Source of the DNA: Candidatus Bathyarchaeota archaeon
GTDB taxonomy: Archaea > Thermoproteota > Bathyarchaeia > Bathyarchaeales > DTEX01
DNA: 21,908 nucleotides
NCBI GenBank assembly: GCA_003601725.1
Contig: PIYJ01000049.1
Location: forward strand, 1-21,908
Direction of reading: 5' to 3'
The position numbers and the translations under genes were made by a program. The notes under the pieces are model-generated. The model did no database searches. It saw only the letters and a program-made list of their open reading frames with translations, and was not told where the DNA came from. Numbering within the stretch: position 1 is the stretch's first letter; each line of letters starts with the position of its first letter. Positions 1 through 6,065 of the stretch are shown one piece after another.

Positions 1-1100
1 AGAGGCTCAATGATGCTCTTGAATTCGATCTTCGTCGGAAGCCCAGCTACGTTGTGGTGACTCTTAATCTTGTCTGAGTGTTTCCGAAATCCTGATTCTA
101 TCCTGTCGGGATAGATGGTTCCCTGTATAAGATGCTCCGCGCCTATCTTCTTAGCTATTTCTTCAAAGATCCTTATGAATTCCCTTCCAATGATTCTTCT
201 CTTCTCTTCGGGATCGACTATTCCCTTCATCTTTTTGAAGAACCGTTCACGAGTGTCAACCACGATGACCTTCACACCTAGTTTTTCAAAGGTCTCCTTG
301 ACAAAATCTGGTTCTCCTTCTCTCATGAATCCATGATCGACGAAGACCGCCGTCAATTTTTCCCCTAAAGCCCTCGCAGCGATGACCGCTGATGTGCTGG
401 AGTCTATTCCCCCACTTAAGGCGATGATTGCCTCTCCTTCTCCAACCCTCTTCTTTATCTCTTCAATCTTTTCGTCTATAAGTGACGATGGCTTCCAATT
501 CGCCTTACACCCACAGACCTCGAAGAGGAAATTCTTTAAAATCTCCATTCCATGCTCCGTATGTATGACCTCCGGATGCCACTGCAAGCCGTACAATGCC
601 TTCTCTTGATGACGAAAAGCGGCTACGGGGCAATTCTCAGTGTGCGCTAAAACTTCGAACCCCTCAGGTAGGCTTTGAACGGTATCACCGTGACTCATCC
701 ACACCTTTTCAATGCTGTTTAGTCCCTTCAAAATGCCAACCGGTTTATCAATAGTTACATAAGCCACACCATACTCTTGTTTTGCTCCGCGTTTCACCTC
801 TCCTCCGAGGAGATAAGCAATCAGCTGATGGCCATAACACAATCCAAGTATGGGAATTCCTAAGTTGAGAATTTGAGGGTTGATTTTAGGAGCATCAATC
901 TCATAAACGCTGGACGGCCCGCCTGAAAGGATAATCCCTCTAACATTAAGACGAAGATTTATCTCTCCGATCTCTTCCTCAGTTACGCTGGGGGGAATTA
1001 TCTCGGAGTAGACATTTAACTCTCTGATTCTTCTTGCAATAAGGTGGCAGTATTGACCGCCGAAGTCAACAACCAGAATCACATCAATCTTATCAGTCAC
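1..1100 (-). CDS. guaA: GMP synthase (glutamine-hydrolysing), fused two-domain form, 3' end beyond window
   Basis: The product converts XMP to GMP using ATP and glutamine-derived ammonia, the last step of GMP synthesis. I read the reverse strand from a GTG at 1098-1100; about 366 codons are inside the window. The N-terminal class I amidotransferase domain begins DFGGQYCHLIARRI and shows the nucleophile Cys88 in GLCYGHQ, with His175 and Glu177 in WHPEV. The ATP-pyrophosphatase domain follows with the P-loop SGGIDSS at 229-235, then the conserved region around GTIYPDRIESG. The dimerisation domain lies outside the window. The gene starts 5 nt after the purF stop, so the two are almost certainly co-transcribed. 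Many archaea use two separate GMP synthetase subunits, but here both domains are in one chain. The start codon is the least certain point, because no strong Shine-Dalgarno sequence precedes it. Confidence 0.95.
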   Translation of the reverse strand, partial: MTDKIDVILVVDFGGQYCHLIARRIRELNVYSEIIPPSVTEEEIGEINLRLNVRGIILSGGPSSVYEIDAPKINPQILNLGIPILGLCYGHQLIAYLLGGEVKRGAKQEYGVAYVTIDKPVGILKGLNSIEKVWMSHGDTVQSLPEGFEVLAHTENCPVAAFRHQEKALYGLQWHPEVIHTEHGMEILKNFLFEVCGCKANWKPSSLIDEKIEEIKKRVGEGEAIIALSGGIDSSTSAVIAARALGEKLTAVFVDHGFMREGEPDFVKETFEKLGVKVIVVDTRERFFKKMKGIVDPEEKRRIIGREFIRIFEEIAKKIGAEHLIQGTIYPDRIESGFRKHSDKIKSHHNVAGLPTKIEFKSIIEP

Positions 1101-1105
1101 GTATC

Positions 1106-2542
1106 TTATCCCTTCATTTCCTTTCTTGTTTTAAATCTCGGTCTTCTTTTTAGACAGCTGTAATCCCCTGTGGTGCATGAAAGACAAAGCTGAGATAATG
1201 GTATACCGATGCCTCGGCTGAGACCCTCCACGCTGTTATATCCCAGGAAAGAGACCCCTATGTGCTTCGCGATCCTTCGGTTTATCTCATCAAGATCCTT
1301 TATGCCCTTGCAGACTCTGTATGCGAGGAGCTCCTTCTGCGTTGGGAAGTCTATCCCGGCGTAACACGGATACATGACGGGTGGAAAAGTCAGAAGCAAA
1401 GAGACCTCCTTAGCGGATTTAAGCTTCTTCCCCACGATTATCCTAGAGCTTGTTCCCCTTATTATGCTGTCATCAATGAGGATTATTCTCTTCCCATCCA
1501 CAGCTTCCCTTATCGTCATGATATTAGAGACCACGTCCTCCCTCTTTTTAGGTTCAATGAAGCTCCGCCAACTCCCCTTTTTACGATAACGATCCTTCAT
1601 CAAGCCCTCCTCAAAGGGAATCCCGGACCTCTCAGAGTAACCTAAAGCCGCCGGCCTTGCAGAGTCGGGAACGGGAACGATTATATCTCCATCGAGGGGA
1701 TACATCTCCGCTAATAAGCGTCCGATATTTTTCCTCGCCATGTACACGTTAATGCCTTCTATACGTGAACTTGGATTGGCAAAGTAGGTATACTCGAAGG
1801 GACAATGTGCATGGCGTTCCTGAACTGAAAATCTCTCGGACGTTAATCCTTCCTTGTTTATTTTTATTATCTCACCGGGCTCGATGTCTCTGATCAACCT
1901 TGCACCGATGATGTCTAAGGCGCAGCTTTCAGAAGCAACGATATATGAGGAAGTTTCTTCGTGCCATCCGAGGCATAATGGTCTAAATCCCTTCTCGTCT
2001 CTTGCAGCTATCAGTTCTCCTTTAGACGTTAAGATGACTGCTGAAAAGGCCCCGTTAAGATAAGGATTCAAAGCCTCAAAAGATTCAACCCAACTCTTAC
2101 CTTGCTTTATATTCCTATAAAGACCCAACCCCATTAATTCAGTATCCGTCTTGCCTTGAGGCGAAGAAATCCCTTCTTCTGACAAGCATTCAATGAGAAG
2201 TTCCCTTTCAAGAGTCCCATTATGTGCTATACAGAAGCCATGTTCATGTAGATGGGACCCTATTCGGATTGGATGAGCATTCCTCAAAGTTGACTTAGCC
2301 GTCGTGGAATATCGAACATGTCCGATCCCAACTTTTCCGTTCAGCTCAGCGATACGTTTAGGTTCTTTCTCAACGAATTGAGAGACGATTCCAGCTCTTT
2401 TGAAAGGAGGAGCCCCGGGAACCGCTATGCCCCAAGCTTCCTGTCCCCTATGCTGGAGAGACTCTAACGCCAGAAGAAGCATGGGAACTACGTTATGCCC
2501 TTCAAAAGAGAATATTCCAACCACTCCGCAATGTTCGTGCAT
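1106..2542 (-). CDS. purF: Amidophosphoribosyltransferase
   Basis: This enzyme catalyses the first committed step of de novo purine synthesis, PRPP plus glutamine to 5-phosphoribosylamine. The 478-residue length is normal. The N-terminus MHEHCGVVGI places the Ntn nucleophile at Cys5 after a four-residue propeptide. HVRYSTT and AHNGT form the glutaminase site. The phosphoribosyltransferase loop RIILIDDSIIRGTS lies at about 352-365. Cys247, Cys393, Cys453 and Cys456 match the four cysteines that hold the [4Fe-4S] cluster in Bacillus-type PurF, so a cluster-containing enzyme is expected. The flexible catalytic loop reads DRYRKKGSWRSFIEP (about 317-331), longer than the usual NRYxGRTFIxP. GGGAG lies about 8 nt before the ATG and a TATA-like stretch is found near 2590-2609. 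guaA follows after 5 nt. Confidence 0.96.
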   Translation of the reverse strand: MHEHCGVVGIFSFEGHNVVPMLLLALESLQHRGQEAWGIAVPGAPPFKRAGIVSQFVEKEPKRIAELNGKVGIGHVRYSTTAKSTLRNAHPIRIGSHLHEHGFCIAHNGTLERELLIECLSEEGISSPQGKTDTELMGLGLYRNIKQGKSWVESFEALNPYLNGAFSAVILTSKGELIAARDEKGFRPLCLGWHEETSSYIVASESCALDIIGARLIRDIEPGEIIKINKEGLTSERFSVQERHAHCPFEYTYFANPSSRIEGINVYMARKNIGRLLAEMYPLDGDIIVPVPDSARPAALGYSERSGIPFEEGLMKDRYRKKGSWRSFIEPKKREDVVSNIMTIREAVDGKRIILIDDSIIRGTSSRIIVGKKLKSAKEVSLLLTFPPVMYPCYAGIDFPTQKELLAYRVCKGIKDLDEINRRIAKHIGVSFLGYNSVEGLSRGIGIPLSQLCLSCTTGDYSCLKRRPRFKTRKEMKG

Positions 2543-2589
2543 CGCTATGCTCCCTGCTTAGACCTACGTAGAGACTTAGACATCTCATG

Positions 2590-2609
2590 TTTAAATTTAT
2601 CTTTATACA
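2590..2609 (-). promoter_or_regulatory. Putative promoter of the purF-guaA operon
   Basis: Read on the reverse strand, this stretch contains GTATAAAG followed by AAATTTAAA, an AT-rich TATA-like element about 50-65 nt upstream of the purF ATG. The spacing suits an archaeal promoter with a leader of about 25-40 nt. No start site is proven. Confidence 0.4.
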
Positions 2610-2698
2610 AAAAGAGAAAGCCGTAGGTTAATAAGCATATAACTTACCGTAGGGTCTATGCGAGACTGGAATGATCTTCTTAAAATTTCGCTTCGTCT

Positions 2699-2853
2699 TC
2701 AATACGTAGCCTCCTTCATGTAATCTTTAATGATGTCTTTGATTTGGAATGCTATACAGTGCAGTAACCCTCGCAGAGCTCACATGCAAAGCAGAATTCC
2801 TCCCTTACAAGGATTCTCTTCGTTATTCTTTGGACTTCTAGCATAGAAATCAT
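2699..2853 (-). pseudogene. Remnant of a 4Fe-4S ferredoxin-like protein gene
   Basis: The reverse strand from ATG 2853 reads 33 codons ending in REEFCFACELCEGYCTV and then a TAG at 2752-2754. The C-x2-C-x2-C-x3-C spacing is that of a ferredoxin cluster motif, and the segment resembles the N-terminus of HydN/CooF-type electron-transfer subunits. After the stop, coding-like sequence continues in pieces. His-Ser-Lys-Ser is in the first frame, and then KDIIKDYMKEATY appears after a change of frame, ending in a TGA at 2699-2701. A nonsense codon plus a frameshift with no second cluster domain points to a dead, truncated gene. The alternative, a real 33-residue Fe-S peptide, is less likely but not excluded. 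It would be read divergently from the phoU-like gene. Confidence 0.5.
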
Positions 2854-2878
2854 AGTGAATATCTTCACTTTACATATA

Positions 2879-2892
2879 ACTTTATTAAAAAT
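2879..2892 (+). promoter_or_regulatory. TATA-like element of the AbrB-PhoU gene
   Basis: ACTTTATTAAAAAT lies about 40-50 nt before the ATG at 2932, which puts the transcript start near 2912 and leaves a leader of about 20 nt containing GTGAG just upstream of the start. A second AT-rich run at 2912-2921 is too close to the start codon to be the TATA box for this ATG. Confidence 0.4.
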
Positions 2893-2931
2893 CATTCATA
2901 TTCAGATAAATGAAATATATACGTGAGATAA

Positions 2932-4023
2932 ATGAAACGAGATTTAGGATATAGAAAAATCCAACTCACAGGGAGAGGGTCCTATATTATATCTTTGCCT
3001 AAAAGGTGGATTCAGGAACTCAAATTAGGAAAAGGAGAAGAGATAGCCTTCAAGGTACAAGATGACTCTTCGCTGCTCTTACTTCCAAGGAGGATTCTTG
3101 AAGGAAGAAAGGAGATCAAGGAACCTCGCCTCAAAGAGTATAAAATATCCGTAAGTTCAGCTGATGATCCGCAATCAGTATGCCGAAAGATCATCTCCCT
3201 ATACGTTGTCAGCGCAAACATAATTCAGATCTACTTTAAAGATGAAGAGACCCTTTCAGAGCATAAAGCGGCCATAAATAGCCTCATTAAGAATATGCTT
3301 CTCGGTTCAGAGATAATAGATGAAACCTCCAAGAAGATTACCATTCAGGTCCTCATAGATCACCCTGAGTTTCCCGTAGAGAAGGCCATCCGTAGAATGG
3401 CTATTTTAGCTCTATCAGCGAATAAGGATGCCATCCTAGCGTTGGAGAGCATGGATGAGAAACTGATTAATAGCGTAGCTGAAACCTGTAATGACGTAAA
3501 CCGGTTGAATCTATACGTGATTCGTCAGCTCAAATATGGCTTAGAGAAGGACCTATTCAAGGAGTTAGGATTCAAGACGAAGAAGGAGTTTCTCGGCTAC
3601 AGGATCGTTGCGAACGACATAAGAAGCATCGCAAACAACGCGATGAGCTTGGCGAATAACATATTGACGCTTAAGAAGATGATAAGGGATCAGATGTTAT
3701 TTCTGAATGTACCCATCGACGGGGAGGTCTATTCTCAAATCTTGAAGTTTAACTCTCGGGCACACTTCTTCTTTGAGGAGGCTCTTAAGGCTCTCTTCAA
3801 GAGGGATTACAATCGGGCGGATAAATTGATCTCTGAGACAGAGGCCTTCGCTGCCTTGGAGAGCGACCTGATCACTTTGATGTCTACTAAGAAGATGGAT
3901 CCGAACGTTTCATCGATTCTTCGATTAATCATCGATAACTCAAGGCGGATCATAGAATACAGCCGTGACATAGCTGAAGTGACTATGAACCGAACTGTTG
4001 AGGAGATAAGCGGACAATCATAG
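2932..4023 (+). CDS. AbrB-domain/PhoU-domain regulator (phosphate uptake regulator family)
   Basis: The 363-residue protein begins with a SpoVT/AbrB-type DNA-binding swapped-hairpin domain at about residues 5-52 (RKIQLTGRGSYIISLPKRWIQELKLGKG). A long helical region with PhoU-like three-helix-bundle repeats follows, from about 115 to 355. This fusion is common in archaea and is usually annotated as a phosphate uptake regulator. It is expected to be a cytoplasmic dimer that binds DNA through the AbrB part and senses state through the PhoU part. No pst transporter gene is nearby, so a role in phosphate control rests on the family, not on context. Its neighbours are convergent (Nudix gene) and divergent (ferredoxin remnant), so it is a single-gene transcript. 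Confidence 0.85.
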   Translation: MKRDLGYRKIQLTGRGSYIISLPKRWIQELKLGKGEEIAFKVQDDSSLLLLPRRILEGRKEIKEPRLKEYKISVSSADDPQSVCRKIISLYVVSANIIQIYFKDEETLSEHKAAINSLIKNMLLGSEIIDETSKKITIQVLIDHPEFPVEKAIRRMAILALSANKDAILALESMDEKLINSVAETCNDVNRLNLYVIRQLKYGLEKDLFKELGFKTKKEFLGYRIVANDIRSIANNAMSLANNILTLKKMIRDQMLFLNVPIDGEVYSQILKFNSRAHFFFEEALKALFKRDYNRADKLISETEAFAALESDLITLMSTKKMDPNVSSILRLIIDNSRRIIEYSRDIAEVTMNRTVEEISGQS

Positions 4024-4097
4024 ATCAATCTTTTAACTACGGCATATAAGTAATGAATTATCTCGCTATCTTCCGCAGGGGATCTCTCCAAGCAAAT

Positions 4098-4550
4098 CTA
4101 ACCATCATATACATCTTTGATTATCTTTTCATGTTGAAACTCAATATTCACTGGCAGATTATCCCTTTCGAAGTATCTTGCACTTTCTTTCAGTTTTCCA
4201 GCTTTGGGACGACATCTCCATACAATAGTTACGATGTGGCCTCTCGGGTCGTATAGTTCATATACTCCGATTGGATTTTTTACCTCAACTTCTAATCCAG
4301 TCTCCTCCTTCGCCTTTCTTTTCACCGCCTCCATTAGATTCTCACCTTTTCTTACAAACCCTCCAGGCAGATGCCAAGATCCTTTAAAAGGGGCCTCTTT
4401 CCTTTTTACTAGGCATATTTTGTTCTCATCCAGAACAGCGGCATCCACAGTTAATCTGATGAAATATTCAAATCCAATCTTCCAATATTTATCGGGCACC
4501 CACTCAATTTCTTCAGGTTTTTTATAATAGTCAAGTATGCCGTACTTCAT
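4098..4550 (-). CDS. Nudix hydrolase
   Basis: This 150-residue protein has one Nudix domain, with the box at about residues 65-87. It reads GFVRKGE, seven residues, then RKAKEETGL. The consensus G-x5-E-x7-R-E-U-x-E-E-x-G-U is matched except that the first Glu of RE is Lys (RK). The two later metal-binding Glu residues are present. Nudix enzymes hydrolyse nucleoside diphosphates linked to another moiety, and the substrate here cannot be named. A WxxGF-like N-terminal segment with several aromatics precedes the domain. The gene starts 15 nt after the stop of the QueG-like gene and is probably co-transcribed with it. GGGATTGG precedes the ATG at a plausible distance for ribosome binding. Confidence 0.88.
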   Translation of the reverse strand: MKYGILDYYKKPEEIEWVPDKYWKIGFEYFIRLTVDAAVLDENKICLVKRKEAPFKGSWHLPGGFVRKGENLMEAVKRKAKEETGLEVEVKNPIGVYELYDPRGHIVTIVWRCRPKAGKLKESARYFERDNLPVNIEFQHEKIIKDVYDG

Positions 4551-4565
4551 TTTCCAATCCCAAGC

Positions 4566-5327
4566 TTATTTTAATTTGAAATTCCCGCTGAATATGCTGT
4601 GGTAATAACAAGCTTTGATGCATTTTCCGCATACCTCAGCCTCTAGACGAAGATGGACTATGTATCTTCTACAATTTTCCCTGTAATCTTCCAGTTTACC
4701 TTTATTTTTTAGGATTGAGCAGGCTTCGAGACAAGCCTCGCATTGCCCGCATGAATCTTTGACTTTCTCTCCGTGAATCAATGGGAGGTTCGTTGCTATT
4801 GAGGCGAATCTCAGGGCACAACTGAATCGCTCATTAACAATAAGCTCATTTTTCCCTCGCCATCCTAAGCCGGCATTTTCGGCTACAACTCTATGGGAAA
4901 TAGTCAACCCGTAATAGTCCTTAACGTTCTTCGCATCGATTCCCTCGACTGTTGCCGGTATTGGTATACCGCCGAAGAGATCCGCGATCTCTTTCGCAAT
5001 GGCATTCAAGAATTTGTTTATTCTGTGATACTCCTTTGCGTATATGTTCCACGAGTCCTTATCAAGGGCTCCATTTTTCATTCGTAGATTGATACGATTA
5101 ATCGCATATTCCGGATAAGCTATGCCTATGCAGATGATCGATCCATGTTTCATGAGATTCTGGAATTGTTCACGGCAGATCTCCTTCAGTTTACTCTTTT
5201 GAATCGGCATCAACTCATCATAGACTCTTTTAAATTCAGCGGCTCCGATAACTCCGTCGTACCCTATCTCCGTTAGCTTTTGGAAAAAGAAATCTTTAAC
5301 CCTTTGAAGATTCTGTAATTCTTCCAT
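4566..5327 (-). CDS. QueG-like double [4Fe-4S] cluster protein (epoxyqueuosine reductase family, function unknown)
   Basis: The 253-residue protein resembles the QueG family of corrinoid-dependent reductases. The conserved stretch VAENAGLGWRGKNELIV is at about 148-165. Eight cysteines then fit two ferredoxin clusters: Cys193, 196, 199, 203 and Cys219, 233, 236, 240. QueG reduces epoxyqueuosine in bacterial tRNA, but archaea generally make archaeosine instead. In addition, the segment aligned with QueG's catalytic Asp (usual DxAPxxER) reads YGLTISHR, with no Asp. A QueG reaction is therefore unlikely, and a redox role on another substrate is inferred. There is no C-terminal HEAT-repeat domain, so the protein is shorter than bacterial QueG. 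The Nudix gene follows 15 nt downstream. Confidence 0.8.
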   Translation of the reverse strand: MEELQNLQRVKDFFFQKLTEIGYDGVIGAAEFKRVYDELMPIQKSKLKEICREQFQNLMKHGSIICIGIAYPEYAINRINLRMKNGALDKDSWNIYAKEYHRINKFLNAIAKEIADLFGGIPIPATVEGIDAKNVKDYYGLTISHRVVAENAGLGWRGKNELIVNERFSCALRFASIATNLPLIHGEKVKDSCGQCEACLEACSILKNKGKLEDYRENCRRYIVHLRLEAEVCGKCIKACYYHSIFSGNFKLK

Positions 5328-5399
5328 GCGTAAATTTCTAACGAAGAGACTGATATCCCTTTCCTCAATTATTTTTCTATACGAGAAGACCGTGGACTC

Positions 5400-5570
5400 T
5401 TGTGTTATATAGCTCGGCGAAACTTTTCAAAGATATTCGCTAGAAACCCGGAAACAGGAAGATTCGATATACCCGTAAAAGCTAAAGAGATAGAAGCACA
5501 GCTAAAAACTTTGGGCTACAATATCAGAACGTTGAAACGGGAAAAGAATGGAAATGTGAAAGACAGGTGA
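5400..5570 (+). CDS. Possible small protein, 56 aa, unknown
   Basis: A reading frame from TTG 5400 to TGA 5568-5570 encodes a compositionally normal peptide. Its features are YIARRNFSKIFARNPETGRF near the N-terminus and IEAQLKTLGYNIRTLKR towards the C-terminus, which looks like a short strand-helix-strand unit. I do not recognise the family. An AT-rich element near 5369-5381 lies about 26 nt before the TTG, which would fit a leaderless transcript divergent from the QueG-like gene. The frame stays open upstream to a TAA at 5331-5333 but has no better start, so it may also be the tail of a larger lost gene. It lies just outside the left repeat of the putative island. Confidence 0.35.
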   Translation: MCYIARRNFSKIFARNPETGRFDIPVKAKEIEAQLKTLGYNIRTLKREKNGNVKDR

Positions 5571-5717
5571 GGATACATTTTATGGTGAACATAGCGATGA
5601 AGACCACAGCAGACGACATCCTCGATTCCAAGCAAAGTATTTCTAAGTATTTTTATTACTGCTACCCTGCTCAACTTTCTTCATCCCATTCATTTTGCGT
5701 GTAGAGACTTGTCGGAT

Positions 5718-5733
5718 TTGGAGCCCCGGGCTA
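5718..5733 (+). repeat. Left att-like direct repeat (copy of tRNA-Thr 3' end)
   Basis: ATTTGGAGCCCCGGGC is identical to 16166-16181, where it spans the last 13 nt of the tRNA-Thr gene including CCA plus 3 nt downstream. The two copies are in the same orientation. Beyond the 16 bp the flanks diverge quickly. Confidence 0.7.
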
Positions 5734-5889
5734 GATGTATGTTATCGCTTAAATTTCTCGGAAAAAGCAAAGTTTCAGCCATTTTAATAGCAAGACGAGA
5801 TAGAAGAACCGACAAATAATATACAAAAGTTTGCCTTGATTTACGTTTCTCTTGAAAGTTAGAGGCTCAAAAGGGCAGACTGAAAGCAT

Positions 5890-5908
5890 CATTGTGAGTT
5901 TTACAATG
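5890..5908. repeat. Inverted repeat upstream of the glycosidase gene
   Basis: CATTGT-(7 nt)-ACAATG is a perfect 6-bp inverted repeat centred about 165 nt before the glycosidase start. It could be an operator for a sugar-responsive regulator or a small stem-loop. Nothing in the window identifies a binding protein. Confidence 0.3.
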
Positions 5909-6023
5909 CAAGAGTTGTATTCTCGAAGAAAACTATCCTGAAACCGCGCTGATGTACATTAAAAATACATGGTAGACTCCCCAAAAAAAATAGTTATCCC
6001 ACAAAGCAGATAAGACAAAAAGG

Positions 6024-6035
6024 ATTAAATAAATT
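6024..6035 (+). promoter_or_regulatory. TATA-like element of the GH3 glycosidase gene
   Basis: ATTAAATAAATT is centred near 6029. A start site 25-27 nt downstream would fall at about 6055, inside the run GTGGGGA that also serves as a ribosome-binding site for the ATG at 6066. This favours ATG 6066 over GTG 6054 as the translation start. Confidence 0.45.
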
Positions 6036-6065
6036 AGCTACGCATACATTTGTGTGGGGAAAAAA

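Larger units (their letters stand above)
5571..6053. other. Long non-coding stretch holding the left island end and glycosidase upstream region
   Basis: No convincing gene is seen here. A 40-codon frame from 5583 is low-complexity and unsupported. The stretch contains the left copy of the tRNA-derived repeat (5718-5733), a perfect 6-bp inverted repeat CATTGT/ACAATG (5890-5908), a weaker ATGTA/TACAT inverted pair (5952-5970), and the TATA-like element of the glycosidase gene near 6024. Confidence 0.6.

Noticed and set aside
1262..1645. 127-codon plus-strand frame inside purF
   Set aside because: The opposite strand encodes PurF with all catalytic and cluster residues, so this frame is a shadow.
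5583..5705. 40-codon plus-strand frame in the gene-poor stretch
   Set aside because: Low-complexity Ser/Tyr-rich end, no homology recognised, no clear ribosome-binding site.
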